Below, one piece after another: positions 42,449 through 50,941 of a DNA stretch of 64,000 nucleotides. Positions within the stretch are counted from its first letter, which is position 1. Every line of letters begins with the position of its first letter. Origin of the DNA: Candidatus Gastranaerophilales bacterium. Lineage in GTDB: Bacteria > Cyanobacteriota > Vampirovibrionia > Gastranaerophilales > Gastranaerophilaceae. Location: the NCBI GenBank assembly GCA_944326685.1, contig CALVEV010000021.1:1-64000 (forward strand), given 5' to 3'. The position numbers were made by a program, and so were the translations under genes. The notes below the pieces were generated by a model. That model did no database searches. It had not been told where the DNA came from and saw only the letters and a list, made by a program, of their open reading frames with translations.

Positions 42449-42631
42449 ATGGAAAATGTTGGATTAAATTATGTAGGGGAAACCAATAACAATTATGCCC
42501 CTAAAGTAATAGAAAAAGAAAATACCCAACATGTAGCCAAAGAAGAAACAAAAACATACGAAGTTCCTAAAGAAGCAGTTGATACAATGAAAGCAAGTGC
42601 TTTATTTAACCTCAATAAAAAAGAAGATTAA
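42449..42631 (+). CDS. Small hydrophilic protein (60 aa)
   Basis: ATG 42449 follows a very strong ribosome site (AGGAGG, 6 nt away). The sequence MENVGLNYVGETNNNYAPKV then runs Lys/Glu-rich (EKENTQHVAKEETKTYEVPKE) and ends ALFNLNKKED. Probably disordered. Downstream, in the +1 frame, an open stretch encodes a Met/Gln/Pro-rich tail (see finding). No known family. Confidence 0.6.
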   Translation: MENVGLNYVGETNNNYAPKVIEKENTQHVAKEETKTYEVPKEAVDTMKASALFNLNKKED

Positions 42632-42656
42632 GAATACAAAGAATATATTCCAACAA

Positions 42657-42716
42657 ATGCAAAACCAAATGATGATGCAACAAATGACTCCGCCACCAAT
42701 GCCACCTATGATGTAG
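42657..42716 (+). other. Met/Gln/Pro-rich short reading frame
   Basis: MQNQMMMQQMTPPPMPPMM (19 residues, ATG 42657, TAG 42714) is in the +1 frame relative to the 60-residue gene. It is open back through that gene's end via an A-rich run (AATAAAAAAGAAG). It has no ribosome site of its own. It may be a frameshift extension, a relic or chance. Confidence 0.3.
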
Positions 42717-42739
42717 GGGAAGTGGTAGGGATAAATGGA

Positions 42740-43000
42740 TAACCTCTATTATGAGAGGTTTGGTGGTGATATCTAGTAATCATAATTCCAACTTGTAGTC
42801 CCAAACCAAACCAGAATTTAGTCGTAACCTACCTACGTCTTACTGCGCCTCGCAGTAAACGGCACCACTCGCAATCACAACGAAAACTCAACGTTTCCGT
42901 TGATTCTTGCTCGTCTCTCACTTCGTTCGTGCCTCTGCTCGGCTTGCAAAAAAAAGCTATGTAAAAATCTTACATAGCTGTTGATTAGGGATATGTGTAT
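42740..43000. other. Non-coding GC-rich stretch with hairpins
   Basis: About 42780-42960 is visibly richer in G+C than the surroundings. It holds AACCTCT/AGAGGTT (42743-42762), TTACTGCG/CGCAGTAA (about 42840-42858), palindromic CACTTCGTTCGTG, and AGCTATGTAA/TTACATAGCT (terminator-like, about 42956-42980). No open frame of note. Could be an RNA gene or a remnant of imported DNA. Confidence 0.4.
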
Positions 43001-43026
43001 CGTCGTTTTTTAAGGAGTATACGGTA

Positions 43027-43137
43027 ATGTTAACAGCTGTTAAGCAAAATGAAATCATAGAAACGTATGATTTTTCATTTCCAACCTTAGGTATAGTTTT
43101 TGTTCATTATTTATTATATTTTTATGCTAACATGTAA
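43027..43137 (+). CDS. Possible 36-aa small protein
   Basis: ATG 43027 follows AAGGAG by 9 nt, and the frame ends at TAA 43135. The product (MLTAVKQNEIIETYDFSFPT then LGIVFVHYLLYFYANM) has one short hydrophobic C-terminal segment. The lysS promoter lies inside its 3' half. The ribosome site supports it but length and position make it uncertain. Confidence 0.35.
   Translation: MLTAVKQNEIIETYDFSFPTLGIVFVHYLLYFYANM
43100..43128 (+). promoter_or_regulatory. Promoter of lysS
   Basis: TTGTTC at 43100-43105, 17-nt spacer, TATGCT at 43123-43128; about 48 bp before the lysS start. Confidence 0.6.
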
Positions 43138-43176
43138 CTAAAGTATAATTATCTATAACAAAATGAGGAAAAATTT

Positions 43177-44682
43177 ATGTCAGAAAACGCTATCCGAGAA
43201 CCTATTTCGGCAAAAGAATCTATCAGACAAAGAAGATTAGAAAAACTTGCTGAACTAGTTGATAAAGGTATTAATCCTTATCCGTACACTTTTGATAAAA
43301 ATGCAAACGCTGTAGATTTACAAGAAAAATACAAAGATTTGCCTGCTGGCGAAGAAACTGAAGATAAATACGCTGTTGCTGGTCGTGTCATGGCTATCAG
43401 AAATACTGGCATGTTCATCGACTTAATGGATGCAACAGGAAAAATCCAAATTTTCTCTCATAAAGAAAATATGGATCCTGAAATGGTTAAAACACTTAAA
43501 CTTGTTGATGTAGGTGATATTTTAGGATTTTACGGAACAATTAGAAGAACTCCTCGTGGAGAGCTTTCTATCAAAGCAACTTCTTACAAAATCCTTTCTA
43601 AATCACTTCAAACATTACCTGAAAAATTCCATGGTTTAACAGACGTTGAAACAAGATATCGTCAAAGATATGTTGACTTGATTGTTAATGAAAAGACTAG
43701 AGATACTTTCAGAAAAAGAAGTTTAATTATTTCAAAAATCAGAGAATTTTTAAACAAAGATGGTTACATGGAAGTTGAAACTCCTATTCTTCAAACTTTA
43801 GCATCAGGTGCAAACGCAAGACCATTCAACACTCACCATAACGCTCTTGATATGGATTTAACTATGAGAATTGCTCTTGAGTTATATCTAAAAAGATTAA
43901 TCGTTGGTGGAGTTTCTGAAAGAGTTTATGAAATCGGGAAATGTTTTAGAAACGAAGGTATTGATACTCGTCACAACCCTGAGTTTACTATGATTGAATT
44001 ATATCAAGCATATGCAGATTATAATGATATGATGACATTAACTGAAAACATGGTTGCATATGTTGCTCAAGAAGTTCTTGGAACTTTAAAAATCAAATAT
44101 GGAGAACACGAAATCGACTTAACACCTCCATGGGATAGAAAAACAATGATTGGATCTATCAAAGAAGCTACAGGTATCGATTTCTTAGATATCTTCACAG
44201 CAGAAGAAGCAATCCAAAAAGCTCGTGAAATCAATGTAGGTGTTGACGATGATATGAACTGGGGACAAGTTGTTGATGCGGTATTTGAAGCAAAAGTTGA
44301 ACCATCATTAATTCAACCATGCCACATTATTGACTACCCAAGAGAAATTTCTCCATTAGCAAAAGTTCATAGAGAAAACGATAGACTAACTGAACGTTTT
44401 GAAACTCGTGTTAACGGTTGGGAAATTGCTAACGCATTCTCTGAATTATCTGATCCAATCGATCAAAGATATAGATTTGAAGCTCAAGCATTAGCTAAAG
44501 CTAACGGGGATGAAGAAGCTATGTCTATTGACGAAGATTATATCAATGCTCTTGAATACGGTATGCCTCCAACAGGTGGTATGGGCATGGGTATTGATAG
44601 ATTAGTTATGTTATTAACTGATTCTCAAACTATCAGAGACGTTATTGCATTCCCTACTATGAGAAAAATAGAAAACCAATAG
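43177..44682 (+). CDS. lysS: Lysine--tRNA ligase (class II)
   Basis: 501 residues, normal. N-terminal OB-fold anticodon domain (AVAGRVMAIRNTGMFIDLMD), class II motif 1 near FLNKDGYMEVETPILQ, motif 2 YEIGKCFRNEGIDTRHNPEFT, motif 3 GMPPTGGMGMGIDRLVML. Charges tRNA-Lys. Ribosome site GAGGA. Single-gene unit with its own promoter and terminator. Confidence 0.97.
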   Translation: MSENAIREPISAKESIRQRRLEKLAELVDKGINPYPYTFDKNANAVDLQEKYKDLPAGEETEDKYAVAGRVMAIRNTGMFIDLMDATGKIQIFSHKENMDPEMVKTLKLVDVGDILGFYGTIRRTPRGELSIKATSYKILSKSLQTLPEKFHGLTDVETRYRQRYVDLIVNEKTRDTFRKRSLIISKIREFLNKDGYMEVETPILQTLASGANARPFNTHHNALDMDLTMRIALELYLKRLIVGGVSERVYEIGKCFRNEGIDTRHNPEFTMIELYQAYADYNDMMTLTENMVAYVAQEVLGTLKIKYGEHEIDLTPPWDRKTMIGSIKEATGIDFLDIFTAEEAIQKAREINVGVDDDMNWGQVVDAVFEAKVEPSLIQPCHIIDYPREISPLAKVHRENDRLTERFETRVNGWEIANAFSELSDPIDQRYRFEAQALAKANGDEEAMSIDEDYINALEYGMPPTGGMGMGIDRLVMLLTDSQTIRDVIAFPTMRKIENQ

Positions 44683-44698
44683 TTTAATTCTTTAGATA

Positions 44699-44734
44699 AA
44701 AAAATAGGACTTAATTTCTTAAGTCCTATTTTTT
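44699..44734. terminator. Bidirectional terminator after lysS
   Basis: AAAAAATAGGACTTAA, loop TTTC, TTAAGTCCTATTTTTT: a 16-bp perfect stem, shared with the convergent L,D-transpeptidase gene. Confidence 0.88.
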
Positions 44735-44748
44735 ATTTAGATATATAT

Positions 44749-45450
44749 TTATTTTATCAAAACTAATGTCCCAACTTTTACTTCTTTAGCAAATTGTTTT
44801 ATTACATCATTATCCATGCGCATGCAACCATGCGATGCATACTTACCAATACTTGAGGGGTTATTATTTCCATGAATAAATTCACCATTTGAACCGACTT
44901 CTTCCCCTGTTTTCGGATTGATAATCGTTAGATACAAAATATTTGGACCATAATCTTTTGGATTTCTACTTCTTTTTGTACCTGGAGCTGATTTATAAGG
45001 GTAATTTTCTATATGATGCACTCGCCTTATCCCTGGAGTTGTTAAAGATTTACCGTTTGCCTTTAACTTGCCTGTTGCAACATGATAACCATCTATAACT
45101 TCACCTGTATCATCATATCTATATAATTTATTTGTTTTTGTATCAACTACGATTCCAACATTTCTTTCTTCCCCTGCAATAGTTACAGTAGGAGAAGGAG
45201 CTTCTATTAATTCCTCTGATGATAATTGAGTTTTATTTCTTGACTTCAACATATCATCTACAACTTCTATTGTATCTTGTTTTTCAAATACATCATTACT
45301 CATAGGTGATGCACTATTTAGACATAAAGCAAGCCCAACTGTTGATAGAAATATTCTAGGAAAAGAATTACTTCGACTAGGATTTTCTACGCCATACTGT
45401 TTTTTTCTAGCAGTAAATGACACATTATTAACACCATAAGAATTTATCAT
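44749..45450 (-). CDS. L,D-transpeptidase (YkuD domain)
   Basis: 233 residues. The catalytic domain from about residue 95 has VDTKTNKLYRYDDTGEV, FIHGNNNPSSIG and SHGCMRMDN (His and Cys of the HxxN...SHGCxR site). Makes 3-3 peptidoglycan cross-links or attaches proteins. The N-terminus is unusual: MINSYGVNNVSFTARKKQYG, then a hydrophobic segment (PRIFLSTVGLALCLNSASP, about 26-44) that likely anchors or exports it. The VSFTARKK start resembles the SFKG-type motif in other proteins of this window. Confidence 0.92.
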   Translation of the reverse strand: MINSYGVNNVSFTARKKQYGVENPSRSNSFPRIFLSTVGLALCLNSASPMSNDVFEKQDTIEVVDDMLKSRNKTQLSSEELIEAPSPTVTIAGEERNVGIVVDTKTNKLYRYDDTGEVIDGYHVATGKLKANGKSLTTPGIRRVHHIENYPYKSAPGTKRSRNPKDYGPNILYLTIINPKTGEEVGSNGEFIHGNNNPSSIGKYASHGCMRMDNDVIKQFAKEVKVGTLVLIK

Positions 45451-45603
45451 ATTAGGTTAAAATCCCATAAAAATATTTTTTGCTAGTTTTATAAAAAAAT
45501 AAATATTTACAAACTTATAAACATTTATTTACAAAATAGCAAATAAATAATTTAGATTTTTTTATATACTTACATAATTAGTAAGCAGAAGGTAGGTGGA
45601 TTC

Positions 45604-45969
45604 ATGGGAATATCTTTAAATACTCAAAACAACAATAACACTTATAAAAAATCAAATCTAAACAAAACTGTAGGGGTAATTGTAGGCACAGGCATCTCTA
45701 CATATAGTGCTATTCAAACTGTAAATACAATGAAATCTTTTACAGGAAGAAGATTATACATTGATATGTACAACAAGTTCAAAAATATGACACCTGATTT
45801 TGTAGAAAAAATGCCACTTAAACAATTTGTTAAAAATTCTAAAAAAGCAACTTTTGGACTATTAGGATTAATTACTGTAGCTGCTGTTGGACTAGGTTAT
45901 GCTATCGGCAAACAAATCGACAAACATATTGATAAAAAACATCAAGAAAAAATAGCTAATAATAAATAA
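45604..45969 (+). CDS. Small membrane protein of unknown function (121 aa)
   Basis: Starts MGISLNTQNNNNTYKKSNLN. Two hydrophobic segments: VGVIVGTGISTYSAIQTV (about 24-41) and FGLLGLITVAAVGLGYAIG (about 80-98). The rest is basic, with a His/Lys-rich tail (KQIDKHIDKKHQEK). Probable two-helix inner-membrane protein, resembling half of the two-fold-repeat protein at 24617 in its Gly/Ser helix followed by a basic tail. Ribosome site AAGGTAGG. Not recognised. Confidence 0.65.
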   Translation: MGISLNTQNNNNTYKKSNLNKTVGVIVGTGISTYSAIQTVNTMKSFTGRRLYIDMYNKFKNMTPDFVEKMPLKQFVKNSKKATFGLLGLITVAAVGLGYAIGKQIDKHIDKKHQEKIANNK

Positions 45970-45994
45970 AGGATAAAGAATAAAGAACATACAG

Positions 45995-46028
45995 AAAAAG
46001 GATAAAAGTTTTTCTTTTATCCTTTTTT
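45995..46028 (+). terminator. Terminator after the 121-aa membrane protein gene
   Basis: AAAAAGGATAAAAG and CTTTTATCCTTTTTT pair around a short T-rich loop, ending in a T run. Confidence 0.75.
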
Positions 46029-46082
46029 AAATACATTTATTTATTTACCACTATACAAATATACCCCTTATCCATTTACCCC

Positions 46083-48383
46083 CTAGTCTAAATCAATAGG
46101 TTCTCTTTGGATACTATCAATGGCATCTCTTGCAGTATAAACCAAAGAATCTGGGACATTATCTATTGTAGTGAGTTGTCTTAGAACATCAACGACACGT
46201 TTAAAACATCTTACGATATCTCCTTCGCCCATTTCTACTTGGTCAACTATATCATCCCATTCAGCACCATTTGCCCACATTTCAATCAATGCACAATAGA
46301 ATGAATTTATGTACATATCATCATCGATATTATTATCGTTTTGAGCTCTATCAAGCTTACGTCTTATATCTTTTATTTTATTCAAAGTTTTGCGAACTTT
46401 TTGGCACAATGGAAGCTCTGAATACATATCAGCTCGCATATCCTCAGTTGTTATTGCACAAATTACGCTTGCTAATTCTGCAGGAGTTAAATCATTCAAA
46501 ACTTCTGAGAAAATTATTTCTGCTAAAAACAACTCATTTTCTGAACGAATTTGTGAAACTGTTTTACCCTTATCCGTTGGAAAATCATTTGAGATATAGC
46601 CAAATTGTTCTAAAACTTTTTTGTGAGAAATAAATTTGTTCCAGAAAATATCTCTTTGCAAATTAATTTCTTTAGTTAATTGCATTTCTCTAAGCTGATA
46701 TCTTCTCAATAATTCTATTGCTTTGATATGTTTTTTATAAACCTTACAAGTATCGCATTGATAACTTTGCATTTTATGTAACTGTGATTTTACTGCTTTT
46801 TCAAAATCTAATGCCTCTTGAGGAAACGGTCTTTTCTTACCTTTTTCTTGGCGTCTTATTGTTTTACAGATGCGTCTGTTTTGAACATACATATCTTTGA
46901 TTTTGTTATATTCCAACAAATCATCATTAGTTAATTTACACCAGCACTTGAATTCTGAATTTTCTTGTATTTTTGCTTTGATATCTTCTAACTGTAAATT
47001 AAGACCTGAAAGTCTTGAATTAGAAGAATAATACCCAAAACTTTTTAAGATTAATTCTTTGGCTTCATCTACAGTAAACCTTTGCAGAAGATTTGCAACC
47101 ATTGAATAACTTGGAGAGAATCTACTTTCTAAAGGATTTGCATCACTTAGAACCAATTCTGCAACTTCTTCAGGAGATTGGAATTGAGAGCCAACAATGG
47201 TTACATATCCAACCTCATCCATTCCACGACGACCAGCACGACCTGACATTTGCAAGAATTCACTTGCAGTCAACATTCTATGGCCTTCATCAGTACGTTT
47301 ACTTACTGAACTGATTACAGTTGAGCGAGCCGGCATGTTGATTCCGGCAGCTAATGTTTCGGTTGCAAATACTACTTTTATCAAGCCTTTTTGGAAAAGT
47401 TTTTCAACCAAAACCTTCCAACTTGGGAGTAATCCGGCATGATGAGATGCCACACCTTGCAACAAATATTCTATATGTTTATTCTTATAAAGATACGGAT
47501 TTTCTGCGATATAATCATCAATTATTTGCTTAATTTCTGCTTGCTCTTTTGGGGTTACAAGACATAAGTCTGCACATTTTTCCATTTGCTCATCACATTT
47601 TTTTCTTGAAAATGTGAAATAAATGGCAGGCAACATATCTTTATCGTGTAAATTTCGAACAACATCTTTTACAACACTTTTTTGAATAATCTTTCCACCA
47701 CGACCTCTTTTGAAACTCTTTTTCTCAGGTCTGATTTTTTTATTCAAAGTTCCACCAGGAGCCAAAAGCGGTAAAATTGTATTAGGTTGAGAACTGTCAA
47801 AATAATAAAATCTCAACGGAACTGGTCGAAAATCTGTATTAATAAGTTTTGTTCTCGAATGAACTGTATTAATCCATTCAGTAAGTTTATCAGCATTAGC
47901 AACAGTTGCTGAAAGAGCTATAATCTGAACATTTGTAGGACAATAAATTATACTTTCTTCCCAAACAGTTCCACGCTCTTCATCATTCATATAATGAACT
48001 TCGTCTAATACAACATATTTAACTTTTTGCATGTTATCTGTAATTGAGCCAAAATTAGTACAATATAACATATTTCTAAAAACTTCAGTTGTCATAACAA
48101 CAATCTGTGCATCACGATTAAAGGAAGAATCCCCTGTTAAAAGCCCAACTTTATCAGCACCATATTTTTGAGAAAAATCACTAAATTTTTGGTTTGATAA
48201 TGCTTTTAAAGGTGTTGTATAAAAAACTCTATCACCTGTTTTTAAAGCACAATGAATAGCGTGTTCTGCAATAACTGTTTTCCCAGCACCTGTTGGAGCG
48301 CATACAACAACGCTTTCACCGTTGGAAATACATTCACAAGCCTCTTTTTGAAAATCATCTAACTCGAACGGAAAATCAAACAT
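46083..48383 (-). CDS. Ski2-type DEVH-box RNA helicase
   Basis: 766 residues. Walker A CAPTGAGKTVIAEHA near residue 28, motif Ia TTPLKALSNQKF, DEVH in VVLDEVHYMNDEERG, SAT in IALSATVANAD, and motif VI QMSGRAGRRGMDEVGY. The C-terminal third carries a helical DSHCT-like region (NELFLAEIIFSEVLNDLTPAELASV; VEMGEGDIVRCFKRVVDVLRQL). This layout matches the Ski2/Mtr4-like helicases of cyanobacteria, chloroplasts (ISE2) and actinobacteria, likely acting in RNA turnover. A CxxC pair with further Cys (QCDTCKVYKKH) is present. Single gene. Confidence 0.93.
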   Translation of the reverse strand: MFDFPFELDDFQKEACECISNGESVVVCAPTGAGKTVIAEHAIHCALKTGDRVFYTTPLKALSNQKFSDFSQKYGADKVGLLTGDSSFNRDAQIVVMTTEVFRNMLYCTNFGSITDNMQKVKYVVLDEVHYMNDEERGTVWEESIIYCPTNVQIIALSATVANADKLTEWINTVHSRTKLINTDFRPVPLRFYYFDSSQPNTILPLLAPGGTLNKKIRPEKKSFKRGRGGKIIQKSVVKDVVRNLHDKDMLPAIYFTFSRKKCDEQMEKCADLCLVTPKEQAEIKQIIDDYIAENPYLYKNKHIEYLLQGVASHHAGLLPSWKVLVEKLFQKGLIKVVFATETLAAGINMPARSTVISSVSKRTDEGHRMLTASEFLQMSGRAGRRGMDEVGYVTIVGSQFQSPEEVAELVLSDANPLESRFSPSYSMVANLLQRFTVDEAKELILKSFGYYSSNSRLSGLNLQLEDIKAKIQENSEFKCWCKLTNDDLLEYNKIKDMYVQNRRICKTIRRQEKGKKRPFPQEALDFEKAVKSQLHKMQSYQCDTCKVYKKHIKAIELLRRYQLREMQLTKEINLQRDIFWNKFISHKKVLEQFGYISNDFPTDKGKTVSQIRSENELFLAEIIFSEVLNDLTPAELASVICAITTEDMRADMYSELPLCQKVRKTLNKIKDIRRKLDRAQNDNNIDDDMYINSFYCALIEMWANGAEWDDIVDQVEMGEGDIVRCFKRVVDVLRQLTTIDNVPDSLVYTARDAIDSIQREPIDLD

Positions 48384-48468
48384 TTTTAATCCAAATCTTT
48401 CTCAATACTATGGGGTGTCCTTACACTCTTATTATGTCATATTAAGCGGTTTTTATCAAGGGGAATAT

Positions 48469-49317
48469 CTAATTCAAAATTAAAATTACAGATCCTACAA
48501 CCATGATAATAGAGCCTAAAAGTTTTTTATAAAAATGCTTCTCTTTGAAAAATTTGTACCCGAATATTACATTCACAATTGAAGATAACTGGAATAATGC
48601 CAACGCATAAGATACATTCATATTATTAAATAAATAATTTGTTGTAATTTGCATCAGCCCAAACATCAAAATTAAACCCACAAATTGAAATGAAGATATT
48701 TTATCAGGAATTTTGAATCTGTCTTTTTTCAAGAATGCAAAAAGGATTGAAAATACAAAACCAAAGAACGACCAAAAAATAAATGAAACAACAATATCAG
48801 AGAATAATATAACTTTCTTTATCATCAAAGCTTCTAATGCAGTAAAAAATAAAGCCAAAAATCTATAAATTATATCTTTTCTTTTAAATAATTTTAGAGA
48901 AAATTTTTCCTCAACAGTATCAAAAACAAAATAACTACCCCATATTATTAAAGCAATAGCTAATATTCCTGTAAGAGATGGTATTTCTTTTAATAAGAAA
49001 ATTCCAAAAATCATTGCAACAACGGACTTATAAGAATTTATAGGCCCTAAAACAGACAAATCACCTAAAGATAAAGCTTTTACTAAAAAAGCATTCCCTA
49101 AAGCACCAAATAACCCGCCAACAATTGCGTATTTCCATATCTCTATTGGTAAGCTTATAAAATTAGTCTGTAAAATAATCGGCAATAATAAAAAACATAA
49201 CCCACCATAGGTGATAGAATTTACTACAAATGATGTAAAATTCTGGGTAAGTTTTTTTTGAAAAACATTAGCCAGCGGATTTGACAGTATTCTTAGTATT
49301 AGAGATATTAAAATCAT
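48469..49317 (-). CDS. EamA/DMT-family transporter
   Basis: ATG 49317 is preferred; the in-frame ATG at 49356 lies inside the operator palindrome. 282 residues with ten hydrophobic segments in two EamA halves (SNPLANVFQKKLTQ, GGLFGALGNAFLVKAL, SVVAMIFGIFLLKEIPS; second half ending NVIFGYKFFKEKHFYKKLLG). Drug/metabolite or small-molecule exporter; substrate unknown. An 18-bp palindrome overlaps its promoter region, implying a dedicated repressor encoded elsewhere. Confidence 0.88.
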   Translation of the reverse strand: MILISLILRILSNPLANVFQKKLTQNFTSFVVNSITYGGLCFLLLPIILQTNFISLPIEIWKYAIVGGLFGALGNAFLVKALSLGDLSVLGPINSYKSVVAMIFGIFLLKEIPSLTGILAIALIIWGSYFVFDTVEEKFSLKLFKRKDIIYRFLALFFTALEALMIKKVILFSDIVVSFIFWSFFGFVFSILFAFLKKDRFKIPDKISSFQFVGLILMFGLMQITTNYLFNNMNVSYALALFQLSSIVNVIFGYKFFKEKHFYKKLLGSIIMVVGSVILILN

Positions 49318-49347
49318 TCTTTTATTATATACCAATATTTGAATTAA

Positions 49348-49365
49348 ATAGACCATATGGTCTAT
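49348..49365. promoter_or_regulatory. 18-bp perfect palindrome, TetR-type operator candidate
   Basis: ATAGACCATATGGTCTAT is fully self-complementary and sits 31 bp upstream of the transporter start, next to TATAAT-like sequence. GACC....GGTC cores of this size are typical of TetR-family sites. No TetR gene is in the window. Confidence 0.6.
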
Positions 49366-49493
49366 ATATTTTTTTTAAACTTCAACCCTATGATTGATGA
49401 ACCTTTCCTCCAAATAGTTTAAATTTATAATGTAGACTTGGTAAGTATAGTATATAATCGTGCAAAAATTGCATGGGGAGAGAGGAAAAGAAA

Positions 49494-50072
49494 GTGGAAC
49501 TTTCTGGACTAGAGCTAACATTAAGACGTATAAGCGCTATTGAAAACCAATTTCAAGCAATAATGAATTTTGGAAATGAAGGGCAAACAAATAGCGACTT
49601 TCAAAAAATACTTGATTCTACATATGAAAAAGAATATGGTTCAAAATCAAGTATTCCTTCAAGTGGAACAAATGTTAGCCATGGGGATATTGATAAATTA
49701 ATAGACAAATATGCATCAGCAAATAATTTAGATCCTGATTTTGTAAAAGCCGTTGTTAAACAAGAATCAGGATTTAATCCAAAAGCAAAATCACCTTGTG
49801 GAGCAATGGGTTTGATGCAACTAATGCCATCAACCGCTCAAGGATTAGGAGTAACAAACGCATTTGATGCAGAACAAAATATTTACGGTGGAACAAAATA
49901 CCTAAAAGGCTTAATGGACAGGTTTGACAATAATAAAGAACTTGCACTTGCAGCATATAATGCAGGACCTAATGCGGTAAAAAAATACAACGGTATTCCA
50001 CCATATAAAGAAACACAAAATTATGTAAAAAATGTTATGGCAAGTTATGGAAGATTTAAGGACGCAAGCTAA
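49494..50072 (+). CDS. SLT-family lytic transglycosylase heading the flagellar operon
   Basis: GTG 49494 has GAGAGG 8 nt upstream and is preferred over ATG 49473, which contains that site. 192 residues. C-terminal SLT domain: DPDFVKAVVKQESGFNPKAK with catalytic Glu, GLMQLMPSTAQGLG, and AAYNAGPNAVKKYNGIPPY. The N-terminal helix (LRRISAIENQFQAIM) is typical of flagellum-linked transglycosylases. Likely opens peptidoglycan for the rod, complementing the FlgJ-like protein downstream, which lacks a hydrolase domain. No signal peptide; export by the flagellar apparatus is possible. Its stop overlaps flgF by 1 bp. Confidence 0.9.
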   Translation: MELSGLELTLRRISAIENQFQAIMNFGNEGQTNSDFQKILDSTYEKEYGSKSSIPSSGTNVSHGDIDKLIDKYASANNLDPDFVKAVVKQESGFNPKAKSPCGAMGLMQLMPSTAQGLGVTNAFDAEQNIYGGTKYLKGLMDRFDNNKELALAAYNAGPNAVKKYNGIPPYKETQNYVKNVMASYGRFKDAS

Positions 50073-50899
50073 TGATACTAAGAGGATTTGAATCAGCATC
50101 AAATGGTATGATGTCCTTAATGGACAAGCTAGATAATACAGCAAACAACCTTGCGAATGTTAATACATCAGGGTACAAAAAAAGTATGCTTACTTTTAAA
50201 AACACAATGGATTCTGCTGTATATCAAAAAAATGGAGAACTTATCAAAGGGCAAAGTACAGGAAGTAACAGATATTTAGGTGAATTAAGTATGGGAAGCG
50301 AAACAATGAGAATAACATACGATTTCACTCAAGGTGGACTTTCTAAAACTAATGTTCCATTTGATTTTGCTCTTCAAGGTGATGGTTTCTTCAAAGTAAT
50401 GGATAGAGATGGAAACATCGGTTATACAAGAAATGGTTCTTTCTGTAAAAATAGTCAACAATTTTTAACTACGAAAGAAGGAGATTACGTTTTAGATAAC
50501 CAAAATCAGCCTATCAGACTATACAACGATGACATGGAAGATAGAGCAGAAGCTTATCAAATTTTAGTAACCGAACAAGGAAATATTGAAGCATTCGACG
50601 GAAAAAATAGAATTGCTCTTGGGGCTTTCGGAATTTTCAACTTTAGTGACAAAGAAGATTTACGATCAGTAGGGTATTCAAAATTTGCACCTAGAAGTGA
50701 AAATAATCAAGAATTAGTTACACCTCCTACAAAATTTACAATTCAACAAGGGATGCTTGAAATGTCAAATTCAAGTGTAATAAACGAAATGTTAAATACA
50801 ATAAATACAAACAGAAATTATGAATCACTAAGTAGAGTAATCACAACAAATAGTGATTTATTAGATTCGGCGATATCAGTTGGTCGTATCAGGAGTTAA
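50072..50899 (+). CDS. flgF: Flagellar basal-body rod protein, FlgF-like
   Basis: 275 residues. N-terminal rod signature MDKLDNTANNLANVNTSGYKK (residues 16-36), central FALQGDGFFKVMDRDG, and C-terminal QQGMLEMSNSSVINEMLNTINTNRNYES. It is shorter and less regular than the following FlgG, fitting FlgF of the proximal rod, although FlgG-type paralogues are hard to separate by eye. Translationally coupled to the transglycosylase. Confidence 0.85.
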   Translation: MILRGFESASNGMMSLMDKLDNTANNLANVNTSGYKKSMLTFKNTMDSAVYQKNGELIKGQSTGSNRYLGELSMGSETMRITYDFTQGGLSKTNVPFDFALQGDGFFKVMDRDGNIGYTRNGSFCKNSQQFLTTKEGDYVLDNQNQPIRLYNDDMEDRAEAYQILVTEQGNIEAFDGKNRIALGAFGIFNFSDKEDLRSVGYSKFAPRSENNQELVTPPTKFTIQQGMLEMSNSSVINEMLNTINTNRNYESLSRVITTNSDLLDSAISVGRIRS

Positions 50900-50941
50900 T
50901 AAAAATTAGTTAAGACTTAAACAGGGCGAGGAAAATAAAAA

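Noticed and set aside
46271..46633. 120-codon plus-strand frame inside the DEVH helicase gene
   Set aside because: Antisense to the conserved helicase, with no start signal.
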